NCBI GenBank assembly: GCA_037043455.1
Contig: JAWPHD010000233.1
Location: 124,001-188,000, forward strand
Source of the DNA: Cyrtodaria siliqua
Lineage: Eukaryota; Mollusca; Bivalvia; Adapedonta; Hiatellidae
Length of the DNA stretch: 64,000 bases
Direction of reading: 5' to 3'
Shown piece by piece: positions 48,054 through 60,596 of this stretch (within the stretch, counting starts at the first letter, position 1; each line of letters begins with the position of its first letter). The translations under genes and the position numbers were made by a program. The notes beneath the pieces were generated by a model. It was given only the letters and a program-made list of their open reading frames with translations, ran no database searches and was not told the origin of the DNA.

Positions 48054-51000
48054 TCATGCAAGATCCTCTATAAGCCTAACATTAAAAACACAATTCTAAA
48101 TATGTCTTGACTTTATTCCAGATTTCAATGCCACCAACACTGTATCGCAGATAATCCTTATTACCGGGCATGTGACCAACAGCTAAGAACAAAAGGTAAA
48201 TATTAAACTTTAGATTCACATAATAACTAACTGATGTTTCTGATTTTACCGAAAGGATGCGAACACCTTTTGCGATGGCGCATTGTCCGTCGTCGCCAGT
48301 AATCAGTTAGAAACTTCTTTATTTAAGCAATAACATTTAATAAAAATAGATATAACTGTAATTGATAATTACTTAATTTGAGTTGAAGGTTTCTTTCAAT
48401 CTTTGTCATGTTTGGCAACTAGTAACATTTAAGCATGAATTATTGCGCTAAATGCTGATGTAAAAATAGGCCATTTAAATTTCTTACGCAGTAGCTTAAA
48501 TAGACGTATTTACCTACCATAAGAGCCATGACTCATTATGCTATAATTATGAGCAGGAACCTGTACCGACCCCCATACGCTCTTTTCCGGCGAGATATCA
48601 AGCAATTAGGCCGTGGGCTGCTACCCAAATTTTGACATATTGGTACCATTCAAGCTGGCAAATTCTAATATGCATTTTCGGAAAGGTCAATGTCTTACCC
48701 TTCTTTTAAGCGAGGATAGTATGTTTAGTTCGGTAGCTTAAGTGTGTAAAACTATTGTTTAATAAAGGGAGGTAATTTTTAAGAAAATGTTCTAAATTGA
48801 TATAAAAATGGATGTATGGCATGGATTAACTCCACCATTTTTTTGTGTGTATTTGATTGCATTCAAAATGGTTATGTAAGTCATATAAACATATAACAGT
48901 TTAATAGTTCAACCCTTAACAAACGGAAGCAAATATTTAACCATTTTAATCATTAAACCCACATTATATCCAAAGAAGGTAAAGATAACCAAACAAATTA
49001 GAATATATTAATCCTTTTTAAGCAAATTACATGTGAATATAGTTTTTTAGATTCTATATATACGAAACAATACGAAATAATATAAACGTGTGACCTCTCT
49101 GTAATAACGGTGTTGCTGTAAAGGGAGATAAATAATAAAGTACACTTTTAAGTTTTTAATCACAAAGATTGAGCTAACATAAAAAATTAGAAATGTTACA
49201 ATTCAAAGTTCCATTTTATTTGTCTTCGTGTCACCTTCGTAGCATTGCAGACAGGTAAGGATCGCTTTGTCCGTAGTCTGTCTTCATTCGTTGTCTTCGT
49301 CCGTCTGTACGTCACGCTTTAACATGCAACCTGAACTTGGTAATAACTTAAAAAGTATTTAACCTATGTTCATGAAACTTCATCTACATCTTCATCTCAC
49401 CCCAAGGAAAGCCGCTGCACATGTCTAACAACTTTGTCTTTCATTTCGGCAAAGTTATGCCCCTTTCCATTAAACCTTTACCTGCAACTTGACCTAGCTC
49501 ATAACGTTAAATAAGCAATGGCAGCCTACAAAAGTGTTCTGTGGAACACCCTTCTAGTTGCAAAAGCCTATGTGATTATCAGCCCTTGATTCCATCATTG
49601 ACTTATATACTATTGTTAAATTCACCTTCACACTGAAAATATGTATAGCATAATTGTAAAAGTACACCACTGTTTAAAAAAGAAAAATATTCTTTATATC
49701 CCATGTGGCTTCAATACACAAATAATACACATGAAAAGCGTACACTTACATTGTAAACTGAAACAGGTGGTATGGTGAAACGTTTGGATGAACAGTTCAT
49801 TAGATTTGTTATTTGGTTTGGACCATTTTTGTTCGAATATAGACATGCTAATGATTAAGTGGTTTTGTTTGACAATGTTTCTATGCAAAATAGTCACTCA
49901 GTTCTGTTTAACACATCCACAAATACAGTTGCCGGTTATAACATTTTTACAGAGAAAGTCCGTCAATGTCATCATACTATAACATTGAGATTATTTCGAA
50001 ACCACCTGTCATTGAAAGAATATCTTTGCCTTTTTACAATGGTGCACTTTGAAATTTGGATGATGTGACAACATGGCTTATTTTATTTAGAAATGAGGTC
50101 TCGTCTGCTCTCGCTGGATAAATGAAACAATTTATTTGACATTAAAAAAACACAAAAAAACTTTGAATAAAAACCGACATACTTTTCGGATATAAAGGGC
50201 TCAATTTCAGCCATATAAGTATTCTTTTGGATATTATGTTCACGTAAATAAAATTGAATTACTGTCATGTACTTTATGGTTGACATTGCTCATGCCTAAA
50301 GTAAGTATGCAGTTGGTTGAAAATTTCACTTGACCATACCCCATCCATTTTGAAGGTTGTTTTTATATAAAGATGGCAGATCAATAGTCCTTAAATATAC
50401 AGCAGCTAACGGGTGTTACATGTGATGCAAATTAACACAGAGTAGATACAAAGGCAATGTTGCAAAGAGGGTTAGCACAGCAGTCTTTGCTTCAGCTCTT
50501 GGGAGTAGGAAATCGTTCTTAAACGAAAACAACTGATTTACAAAGTAGTTTGAGTGACTGCTGAAAGAAAAGTATAATCTAGATACCGCTAAGACAAAGG
50601 ACAGAGCATCCTGAAAGCCATGTTTTGAAAGTCGGTAGTTAAATATTATTTTAAACAGCAGGTTGTCTTAATGGTCACTCAGTCTAATTTGCGTATTAGG
50701 CCTGTTATAACAAAAGACCCATCTGTTCCTTTATAATTTCGGAATGTTATCAAAGTATATTGCGAACTTACTTTACACTGTACTTGCAGAAAGCATAGAT
50801 TTCCCCGTATTGTAACATGGTGTGCATGCTGGGGAGTTAGTTGTAGCATGTATACCAGATTCAGAATGTTAACATGCGTCATTCGGCAGATGAAAACGTA
50901 GTATTCTGTTAAAGATGTTAATATCATGATTGTCTCTTACAATAGCTTTGAGACGATATTATTTTCCAGGCTGAGTTTTCGTTAAAACTACGTTTAGTTC

Positions 51001-51059
51001 TGAATTGCATTTTCTCAACCCGAAACCAAAATATCACTTCTCTTGGTTCTGTTAATTGG
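48054..51059. other. Gene-poor AT-rich stretch
   Basis: No exon, RNA gene or transposon protein recognised. At 49200-49480 there is a degenerate TCCGTAGTCTGTCTTCATTC block with CACTCTTCGTCCGTC-like phrases of the kind seen at 38.4 kb. Short frames of 60-82 codons on both strands fit the length expected in AT-rich noise. Confidence 0.3.
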
Positions 51060-52380
51060 CATATCTCTTTTTTTGCAATATTTAATAAAAGAAATACTTA
51101 CAGTGGCATTTACTTTTTTTTAACCTATGTTTTTTTGTGTTCGCCCATATTTTTTCTTCAGTATACACGAACATAATAAGATTAAGTTAAAGACCTTCAG
51201 CTCCCTTTTATTTCAAAAGAAATTATTTTTTAATAAAATTCAAATGTTCGTAAATTGTTACTTCGGAACTTTTGTCTGTACCTTAATACATCTTTATTAC
51301 ATTTTTGAAAAAAACTTTGTTTTGTTATAAATAATTATCCAAAAATCTTTTATTTTATGCTTTGTTTTTGTAGATTTTCTGTAAAAATGTCAAGATGTAT
51401 AAACTTTGTTTTATTTCATACATTTTTCCCATGTACATTTAATTCATGCATTCAGGTCGGCCGGAAATTCAAAATGGCAGCCAAAGCTAAAATATAGATG
51501 TTTAAAAAAAAAAGTTTGTTAATATAATAGAATGTTTAAAGAACATTCATCTCCCTTATGTTGCAATAACATTGTATTTTAAATAGTCTAGTTTTCGGCG
51601 GTTTTTGTTTAAATTTCGATATTCTGGGCCAACAGAAATGGCATTTTCAATTCTCTGATCCTTTAGGACTGTCTCTTCTATAGCTCATGACACCTTAACA
51701 TTCAAAGAAATACTATAACGACTTCTGTTTTGTTATGTTGTAATCATAATTTAAAATTTGATAACTATTCCAAAAATCAGCGACTTTAATTCATTTTGTG
51801 TTGATTTCCCTCCAACATTTCAAGATTTATATATTTTATTCATTCCTAATATTTGTTTTCATGAACATATATATAACAGATAACTTTAAGGAATTTCAAT
51901 CTCCTTATATTGTAATGAGATTTATATTTTTAAAAGTAATCCCGTTTTTAGTGATTTTAGTTCTTTTGTCCCAAAATATCCCGTTTTTTCCAAATCTCTG
52001 ATCCTTTAGAATTTTACCTATATCTCAGGACATCTTTAGATGAATGAAAACACTTTAAAAACTTATATTTTGTTTAATTGAAAGTGTCAATATTGTTTTA
52101 AATAATTAGTCCAAAACTCAGCGATTTGTATGCTTTTTTTGCTGATTTCCCCCCAAAATGGCAAGCTGTATACATTTTGTTCATTTCAAATATTATATAA
52201 GAATATAACAGACAACACTTTCAGAAGCTTCAGCTCCCTAATATTGCAATGATAATAATATTTTTAAAAAAAATTATTCCAGTTATAGCGATTTTTCGTT
52301 CAAATTTGCATGTTATTGCAAACAAAAAATGTGTTCAGCTACCGTTTCAGAAAAACTATCCTGGCTATTTCATTTTTACT
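51060..52380. repeat. Three degenerate tandem units, about 340-430 bp
   Basis: The order TCCAAAAATC/CAGCGA, a TGATTTCCC..CCAAAATG-like stretch, CAAGATGTATA.A.TTTTG, TTCA.CTCCCTTATATTGCAAT and ATTCCGTTTTTAG recurs at about 51340, 51770 and 52112, with an older partial unit before 51300. The last two units are closest to each other. Confidence 0.6.
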
Positions 52381-53189
52381 AAGATATATCTAAAAGGTGG
52401 TAGCATTTAAAATTTGCCAGCTGAGTTGGTATCGAAAAGTTAAGTAGCCCATGGTCTAAATGCCTGCTTAAACAACCGCCGTATTTCAATAGACTAAAGA
52501 TAAAATACCACACGTGCATACATAACACTTATCAAAGAAAAGCATATCACGTCAATCTAAGCAATCCATGTTTCCGCAGACATATTTTTTCTTGAATGTT
52601 TATCTTTTTTCAAATATCGCGCGCTGTGTCGTTCCGTTTTTTGAAACTTGATCCCGCCCAACTCACACATCTGACAACTTCCGATTAAAGCTGTTCGTTT
52701 GTGTCAGCTGTGGGCGGGTTTAAATTTCCAAATCATCAGAACGACACTTCAATTCAAATCGGGCACAAGTTATAATAAACAATTGGTAAGATGAGAAAAT
52801 AAATTGTAGATAAAAGTATTATATACTGAAAGGAAAAAGTAACGCATAATCAAAAAATTGCCTATAATACACTATTATAAACACCTAATTCTACGTTATA
52901 TTCCAGATATATCTCAACGTGTTTTGTACAAAAAGGGGCTACCACTAATTACAGAAAGGACAACGCTGTCATGTAGTAGACCTTTTAATCAAAGTATACT
53001 TTGTTCATAAATATTGACGTTTCGCTTGAAAAAGTCAAGCCATTTCAGTATTGTGTTGAATGTAAAGAGACTGCAACAGTTAAAGCCTAAGTTTGCTCAC
53101 CTGCTTGAGCTAAATATGACACTATGCTTATAAGCAAACAAATCTGAATACATTTTTATAACTAAACAGATCCGAATTGAGACAACTTT

Positions 53190-54400
53190 GCCCTCTTGTT
53201 TTCAATATTGCTCCGTACGGAATTCAGTGTGAAATGTATTTCTGTGCGTTTATGAAACTTTCATCCACATTGTATAAGCAATCAATTGCTTAGCATGGCT
53301 GATGTCCGTTCACAAATCTTGCCCCGCCCACAGTTTTTCTCCGAAACTACAAGAGCCAGAGGTGTAATTTGTTTGCATTTACAATAAACTTATGGTCCTC
53401 TAACAAGTTTGTTCAAATGATGACCTCGCCTAAGGGGTCACATATTTTACATATAGACATATATAGGGAAAAGCTCAAAAAATCTTCTCTGAAACTACAA
53501 AAGCCAGGGGTTTAATAGTTTGCAGTTACTATACGCGTTGGGTCCCTTACCAAGCTAGTTCAAATGGTGACCCACCATGGGGTCACATTTGGCTCCACCC
53601 AAGGGGACACATATTTTACATATAGACTTACATAGTGAAAAACTTAAAACAAATCTTTTACTCTCAAACTAAAGTAGCCAGCGGTTTAATATTTTGCTTT
53701 TACTATCCGCTTATAGTCCTCTGCCAAGTTTGTTCAATTGGTGACCATTTGGTCAAATCCGGCCCTGCTCCAGGAGTCACAGTTGTATATAGTTGTATAT
53801 CATCTTTCAATATAGATATATGTATATGTGTAGAGCTCTCATATATTGTATGTAGCATAGTATTATGTTCTTTACCAATTTTGCTCAAATGGTGAACTTG
53901 GGGTAAAATCTGGCCCTGCTCTAGCGGTCATATATTTTATAGAAAAGTTATGTAGGATTTTTTATTTAATCTTGTTCACTGAAGTTACATGAGCTAGAGG
54001 TCTAATATTGTACACGTATTATAAGCTTATGATCCTTCCAATCGTGACCATGGGGTCAAAAACCTTAAAACCTTGGGGTCTATTCCAATCTCTGTGGACA
54101 TAACCCTTTGGTCATAACTTGGAATCTGTTGAGATCCTCAAACTAAAGCCACTTATACACTTAGAGGACATGAGCTGACGGTTACAACCATCCAACCAGC
54201 ACTGGCCCTGGGGTCCATCCCCACGCCTGCGGACATAACTTGAAAACCGTCCTGACCCCCACCATATAACCATATACTAATATACACTGAATGGGCATAA
54301 ACATAAGGAGACAACCATCCACCCAGCTTTTGCCCCAGGTTCCATCTCCGCCCATGGGAACATAGCAAATTGATCATAACTTGGAAACGGTTGAGATCTC
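53190..54400. repeat. Degenerate tandem repeat, about 190-bp units
   Basis: CTACAA.AGCCAG.GGT, TTGCA.TTACTATA.GC, CAAG.TTGTTCAAATGGTGAC, GGGGTCA and ACATATTTTACATATAGACTTA recur about five times with growing divergence. A related piece is at 46980-47110 (TTACATAGACTTACATAGGG). Open frames over it are by-products. Confidence 0.65.
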
Positions 54401-54419
54401 CACCCTATAGCCATATATA

Positions 54420-56043
54420 CGAGGGCTGTTCAACTAATACGTGAACTTTTTCGATATCGCACTAATTTATTGACGTAAACCTTTAGGATTTATACATGCT
54501 AATAGATCTGACCTCAGATATAAATCCATTTCAGAAAAGATCTATTTTATATTAAGCTGTTATGACGAATATTTAATAAGGTTATCTGCCAAATTCTGCA
54601 ATGACATTTTAAGGAAAAGGAGAAATATACTGTATAAATGATATCTTAAATGTAAATATGTATAAAGGATCTGATGACGTTATACTTTTAGATCTTTACT
54701 CTCAAGTATTTTATTCAAAGAGTATTGAACAGTTTTGTAGTACTTTCAAGAGCAATTATCACAATTCATATGCAATTATCACAATTCATATAACTATGTA
54801 TTTTAATTTGCTTTAAGTTGTGTCATGTATGTGAATGCTGTGATGAAAATGTAAATATATGCAGTTAAGATTTTTTTTACAAACTCTTAATTACAATATA
54901 GTATCAATTTTACTTGCAATGTACTGAGTTTTACGTTTTAATAGTCTCTCATAGCTCTGTGTAGAGCCACTCTGATTGCTTTTATAAATATCATGTATAC
55001 TTTGTAATACTTTTATTTGTAACTGTATGTTATAAGAGGTGAGACTGAAATAAAATAATTGTATTTGTAATCCAACTCATAAGTAATTAAAAGATTTAAA
55101 CAAAAAATCGATACCATGTCTAGTTACGTTGCAATGAATGATAGAATAGTGCGAGAAACCCATTTACGGAGCAGTCCAAATTGTGACGTCTGTATTTCGT
55201 AACTGCATTTCGCAAATTGCTAAATAAAATCAAAATCGTCGACAAAAATACACAAAACTAAAGTAGCATTGTCACTGGTATTCCAAAATTACAATTATGA
55301 AATTTTATGAATATTGAACAAGGAGAAATATGATAAATATTATATAAATAAGTAGACGAACACTTCCTTGCTTTTAAGTTGAAATTGTTGAAATTGACGA
55401 CGTCAGAAAAAAATCACGGAGCACTAAAATGTCAAAAAAATGTTAAAGAATAGGAACTTTTAATAAAACAAAGAAACAATACAAAAATGAAATAAAAAAA
55501 CATACAATTTTAAAATCTTAAATATTTTCTTCAAAATATATATGTTAATAAATTAAGAATACCGATATCTTTTCAATAAACATGTCTTTAGGAATGACTA
55601 TTCTATTTGTTTTCTAAATATTTTGAATATTTATGCTAATCTCGATCGAATTCGTATGATCTCTTTCCGAAGCTGTGATATACTTATAAAACATAATTAT
55701 TCAAAAATGCTGTAACATATTTATTTAATGCGAACCATGAATAATACAATAATCTAATTAAATAACAATTAAGTCTGTTATTTTTAGCATTTTTCATCAT
55801 TATAACGTTAGGATCTTTTCGGTTATCACGACGAAGCCATAGCACACAAATGACGTGCTCCGTGGTAGCTACAGTGGGGTTATAAAAACTCGTCTTTCTT
55901 GAAATCTGTTTCAAATAGTTTTATAATATTTACTGATAAGAAAGTGAAAATGTAAACCTTTATTGCTATATAATTTAATGTACTTGATTTATAAAAGTGT
56001 AATAACTATTAAAAATGTCCACGTAATATCTGAACGGCCCTCG
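54420..56043. mobile_element. Mariner-like TIR element, 1624 bp, non-autonomous
   Basis: The left end CGAGGGCTGTTCAACTAATA and the right end in reverse complement (CGAGGGCCGTTCAGATATTA) are inverted repeats, continuing CGTG.AC.TTT, about 26 of 32 matching. TA lies outside both (54418-54419 and 56044-56045). Both the TA duplication and the CGAGGGC.GTTCA form are mariner-like. The interior is AT-rich and holds no recognisable transposase; near 55035-55060 GAGGTGAGACTGAAATAAAA looks like the 3' end of a transcript. Confidence 0.7.
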
Positions 56044-56422
56044 TACTTACTGGGCCTGAACTCTTTAAGGCGGGCGCGGAATTTGCGATGGCGCGCCATC
56101 GACTGCATGATCTAATGAAATAATATAAGTTTATTCTTTAATTTTTCATCTTTGCAAAGACCACTAGGTGGGAGATTCAGGGTCACGTTGGCCCTCTTCT
56201 TCATCTTTGCAAAGGTCTACAGATGATCGATTCAGGCTCAAAATGACCTCTTGTTACATTGGGGCATGTAACATCTAAACATAAAAGAATACTTCGACAA
56301 TGCATGCAATATGTCACTTAGTGAACATTGACATTTTTGTTTGCAGTACAAGTTATCTTAATCTCTCAGAATCAAATGTATCATTACATGCCCGTTTTAA
56401 CAAAAAAAACTGGTCTTATAAA
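56044..56422. other. No recognisable gene
   Basis: Contains a small duplicated phrase (TTCATCTTTGCAAAG at about 56145 and 56202) and GATGGCGCGCCATCG, a short palindrome at 56087-56101. Nothing coding. Confidence 0.35.
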
Positions 56423-56850
56423 TACTGAAAAGGGGATCCCTTGGAAGCAACACACACAAACAAGAGAAAAATAGCAGACTCGGTTTTATTGAGTCTGTTC
56501 ATGAGAGATAATGTGATGTGCAACATCTCTCACGCCCCCTAGCACCGGCTTAAGCGATATTCTGCTTTAAAGCCACAAAGATTGGGCTTGATGATCCCAA
56601 AGGACCAGTAAGTAATAACAATACTCATTTGTAGTCGGGGCAACTTTTTACGGCCGCCACACAGCACTAAACAAATGCTAGTGTGAATGTCAATACATAC
56701 TGAAAAAAGGATCCCTTGGAAGCAACAAACACAAACAAGAGATACAAGTAGCAGACTCAGTTTTATTGAGTCTATTCATGAGAGGTAATGTAAAGTGCAA
56801 CACCTCTCACGCCTCCTAGCACCGGCTTAAGCGATATTCTACATTAAAGA
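56423..56850 (+). repeat. Stem-loop repeat (family S1), tandem dimer
   Basis: Two head-to-tail units 275 bp apart, starting TACTGAAAAGGGGATCCCTT and TACTGAAAAAAGGATCCCTT; the second unit is cut after the second stem. Unit 1 has stem 1 AGACTC/GAGTCT and stem 2 GAGAGAT/ATCTCTC; unit 2 has the same stem 1 and stem 2 GAGAGGT/ACCTCTC, an A-T to G-C exchange on both sides. Both are followed by CACGCC.CCTAGCACCGGCTT. In unit 1 a third stem GATCC/GGATC-like follows GGGCTT. Matches 40395-40800. Confidence 0.8.
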
Positions 56851-57309
56851 CATAAATATTACTTGTTAAAGCAGGGCGGGTAAAGGATTTTTTCCCCACC
56901 ATGACCATACGTTACCCGTTGGTGTGGTGGAAGTAACAACATGTTGTGGTGGAATAATGCTTCAGTGGGGTGTAAATTTACATCGAAGGTAAGAAAATGA
57001 TTATTTGCTTGTTCTTATTTATATATTTCAGAATTATGACTTTTTCTACCCAAACACAATATCGTGCACAGAAAAATGCAAAAGTTTACGGGTCAGATGC
57101 ATTAAATCGCGCTGTACATTATTCTGTGAAGTAAATGACACTCTCCTACGCAATGTTTTCAAGTTTGTTTAGTATCTTTACAATCTAACCTCGGCCAGCT
57201 AGACATACATCTGGCTTACTTGCAGATATCGATCTGGGCAGATTAGGCCAATTAAAGCGTGCACTAGCGATTAGCACAATGTATTCGCGATTTTTTTCAT
57301 GCGCATAAA

Positions 57310-57420
57310 GTCGACGTTTGCAGTGACGTCTGTCGTCGTGTTGTAAATAACCGTCAATTGTTGATGCATCAGTTAAGCTTTTTTACGTCACTTGCTGCTT
57401 CTCATAAGTTAAAAACAAGA
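57310..57420. repeat. Dispersed short repeat (pair with 59060-59165)
   Basis: GTTGATGCATCAGTTAAGC, TTACGTCACTTGCTGCTTCT and CATAAG match GTTGATGCACCAGTTTCCC, TGACGTCACATGCTGCCTCT and CATAAG at 59101-59158. It carries a half CRE site (TACGTCA). Function unknown. Confidence 0.5.
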
Positions 57421-57724
57421 AACTGCAGCACAGCTGCTGGAAAAAATGTTGGACAATTCTGAACATAATATTAATATTTCAGGGTTCAAACTAGGGGAGA
57501 AAGAGAGTACAGTGAATCGTGAAATTCACAATTATTTATACTGGCTTAATAAAATTGGATGAATGATTTATATATGTTGTCAATTTGTATTTAAATATAT
57601 GATATATATAGGCCTGTTGTTTCATTTCAAATTAAAGTGTTTTTTTAATTTCCTGTTTTAATAATTTAATTTTGAGTGGTCATAGTCAATATGCATATCA
57701 TTATCAGAGAATTTAATATAAATG

Positions 57725-57830
57725 CCATTAACGGCTCATCAAAACATTATAGGTTATTTAGAGCCGCCCTTGAGAGAGGGGAATGATACGTGTATAGGCC
57801 CATACCCTTACTCTTACCGAAGTTTCTTTG
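57725..57830 (-). mobile_element. SINE fragment
   Basis: TTAACGGCTCATCAAAACAT, TATAGGTTATTTAGAGCCGC and GAGAGAGGGGAATGATAC match the tail halves of the SINE copies at 43945 and 58012. Both ends are missing. Confidence 0.55.
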
Positions 57831-58011
57831 TTTTCTACATGACATAATGTGAATTATAGTCCATTTTCAAAATATTTAATTCCTTAATCCTATGATAATG
57901 ACCCCTTGCGAGGCCCTTAAAATGCTAACAATGCTTGTCGAATTTTAAGAGTGAGGGATGAGAGCCTCTGGTTCGCCTTTGTTATTTGGGGATAAGCCAG
58001 TTCAATCTGTA

Positions 58012-58325
58012 AGGATGAATTGAATGTTGTTTAATGGCTCATCAACACATTATTCATTATTTGGAGCCGCCCGAGAGAGGAGATCACACACAGGAATCTG
58101 GAACCTGACATACTATAACGAATATATTCTTGTATATAGATCTTTAAACTAACGTGCTATATACAAAACCTCCCAGTTTACGTCCCCATCCGACGGACGA
58201 GGCTAATGAAAAGCATCTTGCTGAAGAACACAAAGACGAAACTCAGTGGCGATGGTGAGGCTTGACCCCGGGTTCACCGGATTTCAAGTTCAGGGGTTAT
58301 CTATAGGGCCACGCCAGCCCCTTTA
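58012..58325 (-). mobile_element. tRNA-headed SINE, near full length
   Basis: Read on the minus strand from 58325 it starts GGGGCTGGCGTGGCCCTATA (A-box-like region 58306-58316), reaches GGGGTCAAGCCTC (B-box-like, 58258-58270), runs through a body with ATCGCCACTGAGTTTCGTC, then GCGGCTCCAAATAATGAATA, and ends GATGAGCCATTAAACAACAT plus an ATTCAATTC tail at 58012. Head, body and tail are all present at about 314 bp. The promoter boxes are decayed, so activity is unlikely. Confidence 0.5.
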
Positions 58326-58574
58326 TAAATTATGAAGCGGTATTTAAAATATTCCTTTAAACATTTTAATGAAACTGAGACCAGACGCTCGTTTGCGCTC
58401 TCAATCATCTTGTGTGCGTTTGGATAATGGAGACTACAACTGTAAATAATTAAACCTTTTGTAAGATACACACATCTTGTTAAATGCGCTACGCTCGGCA
58501 TTTTTTGGCGTTTACATCACCATTTCACCATGTTTACCACACTGTCATAAAATTGTTATAACATATGAATTTGT

Positions 58575-58795
58575 AATGGATTTGGGGCTCCGCTTCTCGA
58601 AGCTTATGGCAGTATGTGATATATGATTGTTTTTAATGTTCGGGGTCTCGCTTCGTGTCAACTAAGGTCAACTACGGAATTGAAGAACAGGACGAATCAT
58701 GGCCTGTGGGCTTCGCTTCGCGAAACATACCAAAATATTATTGTTTTATTTAATGTTCGGGGCTTCGGTTCGCGCGAAGCTCAATACTTTATAAT
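58575..58795. repeat. Short repeat with GGGGCTTCGCTTCG hairpins
   Basis: GGGGCTCCGCTTCTCGAAGC, GGGGTCTCGCTTCG, GGGCTTCGCTTCGCGAA and GGGGCTTCGGTTCGCGCGAA occur about 60-80 bp apart; the later ones follow TTTAATGTTC. Each phrase can fold on itself (GCTTCG/CGAAGC). Unrelated to the surrounding AT-rich sequence. Confidence 0.5.
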
Positions 58796-59059
58796 TATTA
58801 ATTGTTCACGGATTACATAAAAGTTTACTCCGGACTACATGTACAGTAACATAGCTAGGCCCAAAGGACAGCATAGGCCTATGTTTAACTTATCATAACG
58901 GGGTTGGGAGGCGTGGAGGCATGATCCTCCGGACTTCTTATTTCATTTTAGAATGCATTATTAAGGTAAGTAAACTGTCATAGATGTTAATCCCCTTCCC
59001 AGACTGGCACACATTGTAGAAAGCATCTAGCACATGTGCACGCACATGACCGTTGACGT

Positions 59060-59165
59060 CATGTTTACAATATCGCATGACGTAATGTTTAACGTCAGTC
59101 GTTGATGCACCAGTTTCCCCAACTCAAGTCTTGACGTCACATGCTGCCTCTCATAAGAAAAAATG
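59060..59165. repeat. Dispersed short repeat with CRE-like sites
   Basis: Pair of 57310-57420. TGACGTCA is present at 59054-59061 and 59132-59139 and GACGTAA at about 59079. It lies next to the LINE 3' end. Confidence 0.4.
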
Positions 59166-59221
59166 GTGCTTGTTTGTATGGTGTTTTCAAATGTAAGGTT
59201 ATATATTAATAGAAATAGAAG

Positions 59222-59555
59222 AGAATAGAATAACTTTATTTTCCAATCATGGGCCACACAGATGACATTATAATCACAGTAAAATGAACAACATAATGAA
59301 ACGTAACAAAAGCTTAATTCTGATTAGCATAATAACAGTAAAATGAAATGAAATTATATGTAAGTTATATGCACATAAATTCATAAAACACACATTAAAC
59401 AAGATTAATTCAGTCATAATACGTTTGTGTTCATGTGTTAACCTCTGCAAGACTTGTATTTAAGTATTATTATTATTATTAGAAATTCTCTATTGTACCA
59501 ATCAATGTACGAGAAATAAAACACAGTGTAATATAACCACAAGAATATAATAGAT
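59222..59555 (-). mobile_element. LINE 3' UTR and tail
   Basis: Downstream of the minus-strand LINE coding region. On the minus strand it ends GGCCCATGATTGGAAAATAA and then ATTCTATTCTCTTCTATTTC, a degenerate simple-repeat tail instead of poly(A). The same 3' end, with a cleaner TATTC tail, is inserted in the satellite at 31204-31379. Confidence 0.75.
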
Positions 59556-60560
59556 CTAATACTGACAATGTTTTTGTAAGCGGATTTTACAGCACTCATA
59601 AATAAAGTTAGACAATAAATTAATTACTTCACTAGATTCATTTGTCATTAACCATATTAATCTGGCTTTTTGAGGCAGGGAGGTAAAATTACGACAAATA
59701 GCAGTAATTTTCTTAATAACAGTATCTCTAAGAGGGCAATAACTACTACAATGAAATAGAAAGTGCATTTCGTTTTCTACTTGGTCGGAATTCCAAATTT
59801 TACATTTTCTCATTTCCGGTGGTACCTTCTTATATCTGCCTACTTCAATTTTAAGTCTGTGGGTGCTTATTCGAAAGGATGTAAAACACTTTTTTACTTC
59901 TAAATTTTGTATGACTGATAAATATTTTTCTCTTACGAAACATGTTTTAAAAAGAGCATATGTTCTAAGTTTTCCAGTTTGATTTAAAGCACACTCTGAA
60001 AAAGTCATGGACCATTTAATTTTAAAATCCTGAATAAGCTTATTCTTTATAATCCCAATAAATTGTGTGCCATTACATTGTTCAGGTGAAGTATTTAGTT
60101 TATCTAGAAGGAAATAGATGCTTGAAATCCAACTAGTCTTATTTTTTCTATATAAATTTACACTTTCATGAAATGAATTTGATAATAATTCCAATTCGGT
60201 AGAGGAAACTCTTTGAAAATATTTAGTAGTTGCTACAAACACGTCTATGAACATAGGGTATCTAGCAAGTTCACCCAAAACAGCATCATTTGTGGACTTC
60301 CTATGCGTGTTTAAAATATATTTCAAAAATTTAATGTGAAGTTTATCACACTCCATATTGGAAAAATACATAGCAACATTATAGACCGGTTTTTTAATAA
60401 CTGAGGACGCAGTCTTTATTGTTCCCCAAATTGCACAGCCATATAAAATGATTGTCTTAATAGTATCATCTGAAAGATGAATAAGTAGATCTGTTTTATG
60501 TGTACCTGAAAAAGATTTTGTTAGCTTGAATTGAGCTTTTAATGCTCTTTTGTATAGTCA
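59556..60560 (-). pseudogene. LINE ORF2 remnant, C-terminal part
   Basis: The frame is open from about 60557 to the stop at 59556, longer than an ATG-led reading would suggest. It starts LYKRALKAQFKLTKSFSG, then TIKTIILYGCAIWGTIKT, the segment after the thumb in many Jockey/I-group reverse transcriptases, then LHIKFLKYILNTHRKSTNDA and GELARYPMFIDVF, and near the end RKCKIWNSDQVENEMHFLFH followed by CSSYCPLR, a C..C...E.HFLF.C..Y zinc-finger-like motif. No endonuclease is included. It is joined to the RT part (60597-61440) through a stop and frame changes at 60560-60600. Confidence 0.8.
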
Positions 60561-60596
60561 ATTTGGCAATGAGAAAAAGTCCTGAGGATTAGAATA

